DNA of 64,000 nucleotides. Source: Pseudomonadota bacterium. Its GTDB lineage: Bacteria; Pseudomonadota; Gammaproteobacteria; Burkholderiales; Methylophilaceae. Both the position numbers and the translations under genes were made by a program. The notes under the pieces were generated by a model, which saw only the letters and a program-made list of their open reading frames with translations, was not told the origin of the DNA and did no database searches. Shown here piece by piece: positions 19,942 to 29,351 of this stretch. The first letter of the stretch is position 1. Each line of letters begins with the position of its first letter. Where the stretch lies: assembly GCA_029556915.1 (NCBI GenBank), contig JAKQIT010000091.1, positions 90,418 to 154,417 of the forward strand, written 5' to 3'.

Positions 19942-22869
19942 TTAAGCGATACTGTCCAATAATTTTTGAGCGCGTTGTTTTTGAGAAGCTCCGCCTTCTT
20001 TTAAAACCTCTTCAAGTAACTCTCGTGCACCGATTTTATCATCCATATCCATATACACTGCTACCAAATCCAACTTAATTTCAACATCAGGTGGCTCAAC
20101 ACCTGTTGATGCAAATGCAGCTTCTGGCGCGTCATTTTGTCCTAAACTTGGCTGAATTGTCGGGGCATCTAAGTCAAGGTTAATTGAAGATAAATCTAAT
20201 GCAGGTGCAAGCGGCTCATTTACTGTAGGCAAATCGGCCACTTCAGCAGCCTCACCAAAATGAATGTCTGGCAAGCTTTCAGAAGGGAGTTCAAAGGTAA
20301 AGTCTGAAACATCCTCTTTACTTGCACTCTCACTTGCCACCTCTGCAACTGGGGTACTTGGCAATTCAAAATCTAAAGCAAAGTCCAATGTTTCAACTGG
20401 TGCTAAGTTAACCTCAGCTTCTACTGAATTAGAAACTAGGTCAGATGTAGGCAAATCAAGCGATGGCAAGTCATCAGCAATATTAAGCGCGTTAAATTGC
20501 AATGGCTCATCTGCAACTAAATCAGGCGCACTAGTATTTTCTGCTGTTTCAAATTTTTCACCAATTTCAAAATCCATTAAATTACTGTCATTTTCATTTG
20601 CAGCGATAACAGGCTCAGGGGTAAACTCCGTAATTGTACTTGCACCGATGTCTAGCACATCTTCATTAGCCAACTCTGAAAAATCAATATCTTGCGGACT
20701 TTCTATATCAGATAAATCTACAACATTAGCCGGTAAATCTAAATCATTTGACGTTGGCTTATCATCATCTAAAGAAAAGTCTATATCATTGCTCTCAGCC
20801 GCAAGTGCATTTACTGCAGGTAGCGATTCATCAGCAGCGCCAAGTACATCAGAAAAATCCATATCATCAGAAGCCAAAACAGTAGCTGCTGTAGCCGCTA
20901 CACTAATTTTGCTCAAATCATAAAGTGGATTATCTGGTTCTAACTTCGCGCCCAACGTGGCCACTTTAGCCCAAACTGGATCATCCGCACCTAATGTGGT
21001 GTATAACTCGCCAGCTATTGTTTCAAAAGAGGCAGCGTCTTTATTATCTACATAAATTTCTAAAAGCTTTAAATGTAACTCATAGCGTTTAGGCTCTTTT
21101 AAAATAGCATCTTTTAATATCTCTTCGGCTTGCGAACCACGTCCGTAAGCCATGTAAACTTCAGCTTCGGCAATAGGATCCACATCATTGGTATCAATCA
21201 TGCCACCATCAACACTTTGTGCAAAATCCGTTAGGAACGATGTATCTGAAGTACTGGTATTGCTGGTTGTATTACCAAATACTGTATTAGCGCGCAAACC
21301 GCCTGAAGTAAGTATTCCGCGCTCAAAACTATCTAAATTTTTCTTACGCTTATTACGTAAGAACATCCAGCCTGCTCCGAGCAGCGCTAAACCTAAGCCA
21401 CCACCAATTAATGGTAAGTTGTTGTCACCTGACATCAAGCCATCAATAAAACTTGGCTCCTCTGCTGGCACATCCACTGGCATAGCGGGTGGAACAACTG
21501 GTTTTTGTTCAACAACGGGCTCTTGTTTTGGCTCTTCCACTTTAACTTCAGGCACTGCAACTGTTGTTGCAGAAGCATCTACAGGTAAAGCCACTGACGT
21601 AGCTGAAGCATCAGCAACTGCTGGAGTTTCAACTTTCGCATCAGTTTTTACCTCTTCAACGGTACCAGAAACTGCAGGTAGTGTAGCTGAAGCGGCTGCG
21701 TTTTGTTTTTCAGATAAAGTCTGGTTTTTTAAATCCAGCACCTTTTTCATGTCGTTAATTTGACTTTCTAACTGAGCAGCTCTCTCTTGCCCTTCTTTAA
21801 GAGATTTTTCTTGCGCTACCGTTTCTTCTTGTAGCGCAACCAGTTTATCGTCAACACTCTTAACACCTTTTTCACCAGCCGAAAGTTTAACGACATCTTG
21901 AGAACCTGTTTTTGCAGCTGCCGCTTTATCTTCTGCGGTTGTAATTTTTCCAGTTGAGGTTTGCTTCTCTTCGGTATCGCTTGTGGCAACTGAGTTTGCA
22001 ACAGTTTTCGCCATTGAATTGCGATAAGCGTTCCAATTATTTGAGTGCGCACGCACAACTTGTTTTGCTTGACTGTTACTGACTGAAGTCAAGCTTTCTT
22101 TGGTAGGCACTTTAATAATTTGCCCTACCTTTAAGCGATTAATATTCCCCTTAATAAACGCATCTTGATTTGCCGCATATAGGCCCGCAAGCATTTGATC
22201 TAAACTGACACCCTCGACTTGCATTTCCTTCGCAATTGAAGTTAATGTGTCACCACTTTTTGTGGTTGTCTCTTGTGCATCAGCCGCCACTTCAACGGCC
22301 AAATCAAGCTTGGGTTTAGTATCAGTGCGTTTCTTTTTATATTTTTTTAGCTTTTTTGTGCTCGTTTTTTTAGCTTCGCTTTGCGTGGCTGATGCTAATG
22401 GCACAGCCTCGGAATCTGACACATTTGGTGAAACAACATCTACGGTCTCACTCACCACTTCAGCAGGCTTGTATGTAGGCGGATCAAGCAATACCGTGTA
22501 CTCACGCTGCAACTGTCCACCATCCCAATCCATTTGAATAATCATATCCAAATAGGGGTCTTTAATAGGTTCACTGCTGCGTAGCTTTAAAACCGATTTT
22601 CCACTGCCGCTGTTAACTAGTTCTACTTTAATATTATTGTGCACACCAAGTCGTGTTACACCTTGAGCGGCAAAGGCCTCTTCTGGTGCTATTGATGCTG
22701 CTATTGTCGCTAACTCTTGTGGCGTAGCAATCACTTCAATTTCCGCCCTAAGCGGCTCACCCAAGCTGGATTGGGTATTTAATTTACCTAAGCCTGCAGC
22801 GTAAATAGAAAGCGGCGTAAGTGCCATGCACACAGCCAGAGAAATTTGCTTTATTTTAGATTTTTGCAC
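19942..22869 (-). CDS. fimV: FimV/HubP-type polar peptidoglycan-binding protein
   Basis: A 975-residue bitopic inner-membrane protein: signal peptide 1-24, the conserved FimV N-terminal region about 25-130, a LysM peptidoglycan-binding domain at about 200-255, a coiled coil near 340-395, a Pro/Val/Glu-rich linker, one membrane helix near 485-500 followed by RNKRKK, then an acidic cytoplasmic tail with a TPR-like part and the conserved C-terminal FimV domain (last ~50 residues). FimV/HubP proteins organise the cell pole and affect type IV pilus function and c-di-GMP/cAMP signalling. Its position between asd and truA is typical. Confidence 0.93.
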   Translation of the reverse strand: MQKSKIKQISLAVCMALTPLSIYAAGLGKLNTQSSLGEPLRAEIEVIATPQELATIAASIAPEEAFAAQGVTRLGVHNNIKVELVNSGSGKSVLKLRSSEPIKDPYLDMIIQMDWDGGQLQREYTVLLDPPTYKPAEVVSETVDVVSPNVSDSEAVPLASATQSEAKKTSTKKLKKYKKKRTDTKPKLDLAVEVAADAQETTTKSGDTLTSIAKEMQVEGVSLDQMLAGLYAANQDAFIKGNINRLKVGQIIKVPTKESLTSVSNSQAKQVVRAHSNNWNAYRNSMAKTVANSVATSDTEEKQTSTGKITTAEDKAAAAKTGSQDVVKLSAGEKGVKSVDDKLVALQEETVAQEKSLKEGQERAAQLESQINDMKKVLDLKNQTLSEKQNAAASATLPAVSGTVEEVKTDAKVETPAVADASATSVALPVDASATTVAVPEVKVEEPKQEPVVEQKPVVPPAMPVDVPAEEPSFIDGLMSGDNNLPLIGGGLGLALLGAGWMFLRNKRKKNLDSFERGILTSGGLRANTVFGNTTSNTSTSDTSFLTDFAQSVDGGMIDTNDVDPIAEAEVYMAYGRGSQAEEILKDAILKEPKRYELHLKLLEIYVDNKDAASFETIAGELYTTLGADDPVWAKVATLGAKLEPDNPLYDLSKISVAATAATVLASDDMDFSDVLGAADESLPAVNALAAESNDIDFSLDDDKPTSNDLDLPANVVDLSDIESPQDIDFSELANEDVLDIGASTITEFTPEPVIAANENDSNLMDFEIGEKFETAENTSAPDLVADEPLQFNALNIADDLPSLDLPTSDLVSNSVEAEVNLAPVETLDFALDFELPSTPVAEVASESASKEDVSDFTFELPSESLPDIHFGEAAEVADLPTVNEPLAPALDLSSINLDLDAPTIQPSLGQNDAPEAAFASTGVEPPDVEIKLDLVAVYMDMDDKIGARELLEEVLKEGGASQKQRAQKLLDSIA

Positions 22870-22975
22870 AGCGATTCCTTGATGAAACTATATTGGCAAA
22901 TATTAAAATAACATCAATTAGTTAGCTATGCAAGCTGAGAATGCACTTTACGAACATTCTTAACATTTTTAGAGT

Positions 22976-23010
22976 GCAAGTGTTTGCTATTTTTGCAACA
23001 ACACACTTGC
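22976..23010 (-). terminator. Stem-loop after asd (possible terminator)
   Basis: GCAAGTGT and ACACTTGC arms with an inner TTGC/GCAA stem, 11 nt after the asd stop. The following T tract is weak, so efficient termination is uncertain. Confidence 0.55.
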
Positions 23011-23021
23011 AGTATTTTTGA

Positions 23022-24134
23022 TTACTTCTCGATTAAAATCCGCAACATACGGCGCAAGGGCTCAGCTGCGCCCCAAAGCAATTGATCACCTACAGTGAAA
23101 GCTGAAAGGTAATCATTGCCCATCGCCAATTTGCGCAATCTACCAACCGGAGTGACTAATTTTCCAGTGACAAAAGCAGGGGTAAGTTCGCGCATACTTA
23201 CTTCGCGTTCATTGGGAATGACTTTTGCCCACGGGTTAGCATCCGCTAACATTTGGGTAATTTCATCCAGTGGCACATCTTTTTTAAGCTTAATCGTTAA
23301 TGCTTGAGAGTGACAACGCATTGCACCAATACGAACGCACAACCCGTCAATTACAATCGGGTTATTTTCACTGTCTAGAATTTTATTTGTCTCTACGCCA
23401 CCTTTCCACTCTTCCTTACTTTGACCATTACCTAAATCTTTATCTATCCAAGGGATTAAGCTACCAGCCAAAGGCACCCCAAACTGAGAGGTAGGAAAGT
23501 TATCATCACGCAAGGTGCCTGCAATGGTGCGGTCAATATCTAAAATAGCCGAGGCTGGGTCTGCTAGCAATGCGCTTGCTGCAAAATGCGCTTCACCCAT
23601 TTGCTTGAGCAATTCACGCATATTTTGCGCACCCGCGCCAGAAGCCGCTTGGTAGGTCATAGAAGTTGCCCACTCCACCAAATCCGCTTTAAACAAGCCA
23701 TTTAACGCCATTAACATGAGCGAGACCGTGCAGTTGCCACCTACCCAATTATTAATGCCCTTTTGCATCGCGTTTTTAATCACGTGCATATTGACTGGGT
23801 CAAGCACAATGACTGCGTCTTTTTCCATGCGCAAAGTTGAAGCTGCATCTACCCAATGCCCAGTCCATCCTGCGTTGCGCAATTTTGGAAAAATCTCACT
23901 GGTGTAATCGCCACCTTGGCACGAAATAATCGCATCCATATTTTTTAAGGCATTGATGTCTTTGGCATCAAGCAGTGCCGGCGTCTCTTTGCCTACATTC
24001 GGACCTTTGCCACCCACTTGTGATGTGGTAAAAAATTGCGGCTCAATCAAAGCAAAATCATTTTCTTCCAACATGCGCTGCATGAGTACACTACCCACCA
24101 TGCCACGCCAACCAATAAAACCGACTTTTAACAT
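23022..24134 (-). CDS. asd: Aspartate-semialdehyde dehydrogenase
   Basis: Asd reduces aspartyl phosphate to the semialdehyde at the branch to lysine/diaminopimelate, threonine and methionine. At 370 residues it is the Gram-negative type. The N-terminal NADP loop is [10 protein letters not shown], and the nucleophile is C135 in GGNCTVSLM. It lies in the leuB-asd-fimV order usual for betaproteobacteria. A small entericidin-like gene is inserted between leuB and asd. Confidence 0.97.
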   Translation of the reverse strand: MLKVGFIGWRGMVGSVLMQRMLEENDFALIEPQFFTTSQVGGKGPNVGKETPALLDAKDINALKNMDAIISCQGGDYTSEIFPKLRNAGWTGHWVDAASTLRMEKDAVIVLDPVNMHVIKNAMQKGINNWVGGNCTVSLMLMALNGLFKADLVEWATSMTYQAASGAGAQNMRELLKQMGEAHFAASALLADPASAILDIDRTIAGTLRDDNFPTSQFGVPLAGSLIPWIDKDLGNGQSKEEWKGGVETNKILDSENNPIVIDGLCVRIGAMRCHSQALTIKLKKDVPLDEITQMLADANPWAKVIPNEREVSMRELTPAFVTGKLVTPVGRLRKLAMGNDYLSAFTVGDQLLWGAAEPLRRMLRILIEK

Positions 24135-24157
24135 TTCTTTTCCAATACCTACTGTAT

Positions 24158-24277
24158 TTATTGAGTTGATTTTTGCACGGCTTCACCCGCTTTTTCAATA
24201 TCTTTTCCTACCCCATGCACAGTGTTACATGCACATAGCATTAACGCCAACGTCATACTAATCAAATATTTTGACAT
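24158..24277 (-). CDS. Entericidin-like small lipoprotein
   Basis: A 39-residue ORF between leuB and asd with start ATG at 24277 and the RBS AGGAGG just upstream. It begins [17 protein letters not shown], a lipoprotein signal with a lipobox-type L-C-A-C, followed by [18 protein letters not shown]. This matches the short, amphipathic EcnA/EcnB entericidin family, outer-membrane or periplasmic lipoproteins of debated role (bacteriolytic toxin/antidote pair in E. coli, stress-linked elsewhere). Only one member is present here, so it is not an obvious pair. Confidence 0.85.
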   Translation of the reverse strand: MSKYLISMTLALMLCACNTVHGVGKDIEKAGEAVQKSTQ

Positions 24278-24349
24278 ACTGCCTCCTAATTAATGGTTAG
24301 ATATTCTTTACTCAGAGCTAGTTACATTTTCAGAGCGATGCTTTTGCTT

Positions 24350-25420
24350 TTACATTGCAGCCACAATTTGATCACCCATTTCTGAGCATGATACACGCTT
24401 CATGCCAGCTTCATAAATGTCGCCTGTGCGATAGCCAGCCGCTAACACTTTCTTAATTGCATTTTCAATACGCACCGCTGCAGCTTCGTTGTCAAAAGTA
24501 TAACGCAACATCATGGCAGCAGAAAGTATGGTCGCAATGGGGTTAGCTAAGTTTTTACCTGCAATGTCTGGAGCTGAACCGTGTGATGGCTCATACAAGC
24601 CTTTTTTGGTTTCGTTCAATGAAGCTGAAGCCAACATACCGATAGAGCCGGTCAACATAGAAGCTTCATCAGACAAGATGTCACCAAAAATGTTTCCCGT
24701 TACCATCACGTCAAATTGTTTAGGGTTACGGATTAACTGCATCGCAGCGTTATCCACATACATGTGGCTTAACTCAACCTCTGGGTACTCTTTCGCCACG
24801 TCGATAACGATTTCTTTCCAGAACTCAGTGGTTTCAAGTACGTTGGCTTTATCTACTGAACATAGTTTTTTGCCACGTTTCATGGCAATACCAAACGCCA
24901 CATGTGCAATACGGCGCACTTCTGATTCGCTGTACACCATGGTATTAAAGCCTTCGCGCTCACCCTTTTCGTTCGTGCGCATACCGCGTGGTTGACCAAA
25001 GTACACATCGCCAGTTAACTCACGCACAATCATAATATCCAAGCCTGCAACCACTTCTGGTTTAAGTGTAGAAGCGTTAGCCAATTCCGGGTAAAGAACA
25101 GCTGGGCGCAAATTTGCGAACAAACCTAAGTCTTTACGAATACCCAACAAGCCGCGCTCTGGGCGCAATGGACGATCTAAATTGTCATATTGTGGGCCAC
25201 CAACTGCACCAAGCAATACCGCATCCGCCGCACGACAGATTTTTTGCGTAAACTCTGGGTATGGATGACCGAACTGGTCATAAGCCTGACCGCCTAAAGG
25301 CGCTTCAGTAAACTCCATTGCCATACCTTCTCTTTGTAACACTTCAAGCACGCGCAAAGCCTGTTTGATAATTTCTGGGCCGATGCCATCACCAGGTAAT
25401 ACTGCAATTTTCATTGTCAT
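24350..25420 (-). CDS. leuB: 3-isopropylmalate dehydrogenase
   Basis: LeuB oxidatively decarboxylates 3-isopropylmalate in leucine synthesis; with LeuCD it can also handle the citramalate-derived intermediates of the CimA isoleucine route found in this window. The 356-residue enzyme has GDGIGPEI near residues 10-17, the [11 protein letters not shown] segment and the NAD-site motif [10 protein letters not shown]. The ATG at 25420 follows AAGGA at 8 nt, so I keep MTMKIA rather than the Met two codons later. It is separated from leuD by a long hairpin repeat. Confidence 0.96.
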   Translation of the reverse strand: MTMKIAVLPGDGIGPEIIKQALRVLEVLQREGMAMEFTEAPLGGQAYDQFGHPYPEFTQKICRAADAVLLGAVGGPQYDNLDRPLRPERGLLGIRKDLGLFANLRPAVLYPELANASTLKPEVVAGLDIMIVRELTGDVYFGQPRGMRTNEKGEREGFNTMVYSESEVRRIAHVAFGIAMKRGKKLCSVDKANVLETTEFWKEIVIDVAKEYPEVELSHMYVDNAAMQLIRNPKQFDVMVTGNIFGDILSDEASMLTGSIGMLASASLNETKKGLYEPSHGSAPDIAGKNLANPIATILSAAMMLRYTFDNEAAAVRIENAIKKVLAAGYRTGDIYEAGMKRVSCSEMGDQIVAAM

Positions 25421-25471
25421 TTAATTTATCCTTCAAAAATATAATGTTAGCAATCACTAAAACCGTAGCGA

Positions 25472-25566
25472 GTAGCTGATAATCAAGGCGCACGGAGCAC
25501 AGAAACCGGAATGTACATTGAGTACATGAGGATTTCGAGCACCGCGTAACGCCGAGTATCAGTTAC
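25472..25566. repeat. Long imperfect inverted repeat between leuD and leuB
   Basis: Outer arms GTAGCTGATAATC and GAGTATCAGTTAC and inner arms around GGAATGTACA / TACATGAGG make a folded unit of about 95 nt with TTGAG at the tip. It resembles intergenic mobile-type inverted repeats (MITE/ERIC-like), but I cannot assign a named family from sequence alone. It lies inside the leuCDB operon and would be transcribed. Confidence 0.7.
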
Positions 25567-25576
25567 ACAGTAGGTT

Positions 25577-26215
25577 TCAAGCAAACAACCAAGGTTGGCT
25601 TGTTTTATGTTTTACTTCAAACGCCTTAATTTCATCTGCATGCATTAAGGTCAAGCCAATTTCATCCAAGCCATTCAACAGGCAATGCTTGCGATGTGGC
25701 GTGATATCAAAGCCAAATGTCTTACCTGAAGGCAAAGTTACCGTTTGCGAAGGTAAATCCACATTGAGTTTATAACCTTCAGTTGCTTCACACGCTTTAA
25801 ACAATTCATCAACGATTGCCGCATCAGCCACAATTGGCAAAATGCCATTTTTATAGCAATTGCTAAAGAAAATATCAGCAAAACTTGGTGCAATAATCAC
25901 GCGGAAGCCATAGTCCTCAATCGCCCATGGTGCGTGCTCACGGCTTGAGCCGCACCCAAAGTTTTCACGCGCTAATAATACTTGTGCGCCTTGATAACGT
26001 GCTTGGTTGAGTACAAACTCTTTGTTTAGTGGGCGTGTGCTGCAATCCATGCCTGGCTCACCATAATTGGTGTAACGCCATTCATCAAACAAATACGGAC
26101 CGAAGCCTGAACGTTTAATAGATTTCAAAAATTGTTTTGGGATAATTGCATCAGTATCAACGTTTGCGCGGTCAACAGGGCAAGCTAATCCGTTTAATGT
26201 CGTAAATGCTTTCAT
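25577..26215 (-). CDS. leuD: 3-isopropylmalate dehydratase small subunit
   Basis: LeuD is the swivel domain of isopropylmalate isomerase and pairs with LeuC. The 212-residue protein has the family segments [11 protein letters not shown] near residue 20 and [13 protein letters not shown] near residue 90, the substrate-specificity loop. It begins 12 nt after the leuC stop, so the two are surely cotranscribed. Confidence 0.97.
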   Translation of the reverse strand: MKAFTTLNGLACPVDRANVDTDAIIPKQFLKSIKRSGFGPYLFDEWRYTNYGEPGMDCSTRPLNKEFVLNQARYQGAQVLLARENFGCGSSREHAPWAIEDYGFRVIIAPSFADIFFSNCYKNGILPIVADAAIVDELFKACEATEGYKLNVDLPSQTVTLPSGKTFGFDITPHRKHCLLNGLDEIGLTLMHADEIKAFEVKHKTSQPWLFA

Positions 26216-26227
26216 ATTGCTCTCCTC

Positions 26228-27634
26228 TTATATACTACGCACGTCAACAAAATGACCTGCAATCGCCGCGGCAGCTGCCATTTCTGGGCTGACTAAATGG
26301 GTACGTCCGCCAGGGCCTTGGCGACCTTCAAAGTTACGGTTTGAAGTTGATGCACAACGCTCACCTGCGCTCAAGCGGTCAGCATTCATCGCTAAACACA
26401 TTGAGCAACCTGGCTCACGCCACTCAAAACCAGCTTCAATAAACACTTTATCTAAACCTTCTGCTTCTGCTTGGCGTTTTACTTGACCTGAGCCAGGCAC
26501 CACCAAGGCTAACGCAATACTGCCAGCCACCTTTTTGCCTTTGGCAACACTCGCCGCCGCACGCAAATCTTCTATACGAGAATTGGTGCAAGAGCCAATA
26601 AAAATCTTGTCCAACTTGATTTGTTCAATGGGCGTATTTGCAGTTAAGCCCATATATTTAAGCGCGTTTTCAATGCTGGTACGCTTGGTTGCATCCGCTT
26701 CTTTGGCTGGATCTGGCACCGTTGCGCCAATCGGCAACACCTGCTCTGGCGACGTACCCCAAGTCACTTGTGGGGCGATTTCAGCACCTTTAAACTCAAT
26801 CACGGTGTCGTAAGTTGCATCTGCGTCCGATTTTAAAGTATTCCAATAAGCCACAGCTTTTGCCCAATTCTCACCTTTAGGCGCATACAAACGGCCCTCT
26901 AAGTAGGCAAACGTCTTTTCGTCTGGCGCAATAATGCCAGCACGCGCACCTGCTTCAATCGCCATATTACAAATCGTCATGCGGCCTTCCATAGAAAGAT
27001 TGCGAATCACTTCGCCACCAAATTCAATGGCATAACCAGTTCCGCCAGCAGTACCAATACGACCAATCACAGCCAAAGCCACATCTTTTGCAGTTACGCC
27101 TTTACCTAACTGACCATCCACTTTCACCAACATGCGCTTAGATTTTTTGGCGATTAAGGTTTGTGTCGCCATCACGTGCTCAACCTCTGAGGTGCCAATA
27201 CCATGCGCCAAGGCACCAAAAGCACCATGCGTAGAAGTATGGCTATCACCGCACACTACCGTCATGCCTGGTAACGTTGTACCGTTTTCAGGGCCAATCA
27301 CATGGATAATGCCTTGGTTAGCATGCTTGAATGGGAAGTAAACCAATGCACCCGTTTCTTTAATGTTGGCATCTAAGGTTTCAACCTGTAAACGTGAAAT
27401 GGGGTCTTCAATACCTTTATCCCAATCTTTTGTTGGCGTATTGTGGTCAGGGTTTGCCACAAGCGTGTCAGCACGCCAAGGTTTACGACCCGCCAAACGC
27501 AAGCCTTCAAACGCTTGCGGGCTAGTCACTTCATGTACTAAATGACGGTCAATATAAATCAAACATGTTCCATCTGCATCCTCACGAACAACGTGTGAAT
27601 CCCATAATTTATCGTAAAGCGTTTTTGCCGCCAT
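26228..27634 (-). CDS. leuC: 3-isopropylmalate dehydratase large subunit
   Basis: LeuC is the [4Fe-4S]-containing aconitase-type subunit that isomerises 2- to 3-isopropylmalate. In its 468 residues the three cluster cysteines are visible in GSCTNSR and in the later pair [24 protein letters not shown] is the aconitase signature. It is the first gene of leuCDB on the minus strand; upstream it is divergent from an MmyB-type regulator across 144 nt. Confidence 0.97.
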   Translation of the reverse strand: MAAKTLYDKLWDSHVVREDADGTCLIYIDRHLVHEVTSPQAFEGLRLAGRKPWRADTLVANPDHNTPTKDWDKGIEDPISRLQVETLDANIKETGALVYFPFKHANQGIIHVIGPENGTTLPGMTVVCGDSHTSTHGAFGALAHGIGTSEVEHVMATQTLIAKKSKRMLVKVDGQLGKGVTAKDVALAVIGRIGTAGGTGYAIEFGGEVIRNLSMEGRMTICNMAIEAGARAGIIAPDEKTFAYLEGRLYAPKGENWAKAVAYWNTLKSDADATYDTVIEFKGAEIAPQVTWGTSPEQVLPIGATVPDPAKEADATKRTSIENALKYMGLTANTPIEQIKLDKIFIGSCTNSRIEDLRAAASVAKGKKVAGSIALALVVPGSGQVKRQAEAEGLDKVFIEAGFEWREPGCSMCLAMNADRLSAGERCASTSNRNFEGRQGPGGRTHLVSPEMAAAAAIAGHFVDVRSI

Positions 27635-27778
27635 AATTACTCCTTAAAAGGCTAATATTTAAACACTGATATTTACAAAGTTGCTGCATTCTAATGTAAG
27701 TCTGATACCTGAACAAGGCTATATGTTATACTAGTACAAAGACTAACAGGATAACGCAAGATAGGCTTTTCAAATCTT
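27635..27778. promoter_or_regulatory. Divergent leuC / MmyB-regulator promoter region
   Basis: A 144-nt spacer between two divergent genes. GTTATACTAGTAC near 27725-27737 contains a TATACT hexamer (27727-27732) that could be the -10 of the rightward regulator and a small ACTAGT palindrome. No confident -35 or leader peptide was recognised. Confidence 0.35.
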
Positions 27779-28576
27779 ATGGATACAAGACGCAAAGAAC
27801 TCGCAGAATTTTTACAAGCCATGCGGCAGCGCGGCGTGCCAGAAGCCTTTGGTTTTCCATCAGGGGCACGCAGACGCACACAAGGTTTACGACGTGAAGA
27901 AGTCGCTCAACTCGCCAACATTAGCGCCACGTGGTACACGTGGATTGAACAAGGCCGCGAAGTGAACGTGTCAGCCGAGGCGTTAGACAGATTAGCACTT
28001 GCGCTCAAATTATCAAAATCAGAACGAACCTATTTATTTGACATGGCCGACAGGCGCGACCCACAAGCCCATATTAACGAAGCCGACACCGCGCCAGAAA
28101 CCTTAATCAACATGCTAGAAAGCATACAAATCCCCGCGTACATTATGGGACGCACGTGGGATTTACTCGCTTGGAACCAACCCGCCGAGACTTTATTTTA
28201 CGGCTGGCTGGATAACTGGCAAGAGTCAGCAAACCCAAATTTACTGCGCTATGTATTTATGCACCCACAAGCCAAACAATTTGTGGTGAATTGGGAACTA
28301 CGCGCACGAAGGCTGGTAGCAGAATTTCGCGCCGATTGCCGCAGCCGCCTTGAAGAACCCGCCCTACAAAAACTTGTTAATGAACTAACACTTGCCAACC
28401 CAGAATTTGACCGCTTTTGGAAACAACACGACGTGTTAGAAAGACAAGGCGGCCAACGCGAATTTAACCACCCAAAACTCGGCTTAATCAGCTACCAACA
28501 AGTTACTTTGAGGCCAGTAGAACAAGAACAACTTAAGCTGGTTTTACTGCAACCAGAAGCAATAATTAGTGCTTAA
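27779..28576 (+). CDS. XRE-family regulator with MmyB-like ligand domain
   Basis: A 265-residue transcription factor. Residues about 10-75 form a Cro/CI-type helix-turn-helix (GLRREEVAQLANISATWY TWIEQG as two adjacent pieces), followed by an MmyB-like PAS-type domain (about 105-260) with the typical WDLLAWNQPAE motif. In Streptomyces MmyB-type domains have been reported to bind fatty-acid ligands; the ligand here is unknown. Divergent location beside leuC does not by itself make leuC a target. A hairpin repeat follows 7 nt after the stop. Confidence 0.85.
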   Translation: MDTRRKELAEFLQAMRQRGVPEAFGFPSGARRRTQGLRREEVAQLANISATWYTWIEQGREVNVSAEALDRLALALKLSKSERTYLFDMADRRDPQAHINEADTAPETLINMLESIQIPAYIMGRTWDLLAWNQPAETLFYGWLDNWQESANPNLLRYVFMHPQAKQFVVNWELRARRLVAEFRADCRSRLEEPALQKLVNELTLANPEFDRFWKQHDVLERQGGQREFNHPKLGLISYQQVTLRPVEQEQLKLVLLQPEAIISA

Positions 28577-28583
28577 AAATGCC

Positions 28584-28652
28584 CCGAGAGATTTTTATGC
28601 CTCTGGAAGCCGCATGGATACTGGCTTACAGAGGTGGTGCAATGATATGTTG
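28584..28652 (+). repeat. CGAGA-hairpin repeat, copy 7
   Basis: CCCGAGAGATTTTTAT, stem CTCTGgAAGCC / GGCTTaCAGAG, loop GCATGGATACT, right flank GGTGCAATGATATGTTG. One of the best preserved copies. Confidence 0.95.
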
Positions 28653-28725
28653 AATTTTAAACTAATTATAGCGAAATTTTTAGAGCGATTTAAGCACACC
28701 CTATTGCGCCGAAATTAAGACTTTT

Positions 28726-28758
28726 CTACGGTGAATTATGCAATCAATTCGCCCTACG
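28726..28758. repeat. Small intergenic hairpin repeat (GGTGAATT type)
   Basis: CTACGGTGAATT and AATTCGCCCTACG are imperfect inverted arms around ATGCAATC. The unit looks like a dispersed intergenic repeat and not a terminator, because no T tract follows. Confidence 0.5.
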
Positions 28759-28770
28759 CGGGCTAGCACC

Positions 28771-28801
28771 GTCATTCCGATGCAAGTCGGAATCCAGTGA
28801 C
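28771..28801. repeat. Small intergenic hairpin repeat (GTCATTCCGA type)
   Basis: GTCATTCCGA-tgcaag-TCGGAATCCAGTGAC: a 7-bp perfect stem with flanking GTCA/TGAC. Units of this GTCATTCC...GGAATCCAG style are common dispersed intergenic repeats in many proteobacteria. Confidence 0.6.
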
Positions 28802-28844
28802 TTTGCACTTTGTAGCGCAAACGATTGCGCCTAACGAGTTGGTT

Positions 28845-29351
28845 TTAGTTTTCAGGCACATCTTCAAGCTCGATGTTCCAAACACGGACACGCTCGAGCT
28901 TTGCAATCTTGGCTAGTTCAGCATCTGTAGTAGCAAGAATCACACGAGAGTCACCAGATAGCACGCTGAAGTATCCAAACTTAATGCTGTCTAACTGAAA
29001 GGCATCTGAAAAATCGAGGCCTGTTCTATCAACTAACGCACGCACTCTTTGAAAATGCACTGGTTCCAGAAAATCTTTGTCTTGTACCCAGCCTGCACGT
29101 GTCGCACCCCCAAACCACGCTGTCAATGAACTGCAAGCTTTTCGATATGAATCTCGATTAAGCTTTTGCTGGAACTTCCATTTAGATTTGAGGATGTTCA
29201 TAGCCTCGAAGTAGCAAAATGGAGTTGTATATTTCAGTGAAATTGTTTTCCATCTTTGACGAACTACTGTTGATCTCGGCTCATCTGAAAAGACAGCAAC
29301 TAAAACTGAAGCATCAACCAACATTGCAGTAGCAGCATCAGATTTTGTCAT
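28845..29351 (-). CDS. PIN-domain nuclease, VapC-like, coupled to cimA
   Basis: A 168-residue PIN-fold protein. The acidic metal ligands are visible: D13 (LVDASVLV), E49 (FCYFEAMN), D113/D116 (LDFSDAFQ) and D143 (ATTDAELAKIA). VapC proteins of this type are Mg-dependent RNases, usually neutralised by a small adjacent antitoxin. No antitoxin ORF is seen upstream or downstream. Its start codon overlaps the cimA stop by four bases (ATGA), so it is probably translated from the cimA mRNA. It may be an orphan toxin or a housekeeping PIN nuclease. Confidence 0.85.
   Translation of the reverse strand: MTKSDAATAMLVDASVLVAVFSDEPRSTVVRQRWKTISLKYTTPFCYFEAMNILKSKWKFQQKLNRDSYRKACSSLTAWFGGATRAGWVQDKDFLEPVHFQRVRALVDRTGLDFSDAFQLDSIKFGYFSVLSGDSRVILATTDAELAKIAKLERVRVWNIELEDVPEN

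Noticed and set aside
20264-20923. Long plus-strand ORF antisense to fimV
   Set aside because: Low-complexity Ser/Lys-rich translation that mirrors the acidic tail of fimV; no RBS.
28845-29351. Complete VapBC toxin-antitoxin module
   Set aside because: Only the PIN protein is found; the neighbouring gene is citramalate synthase and no small DNA-binding antitoxin ORF was seen.
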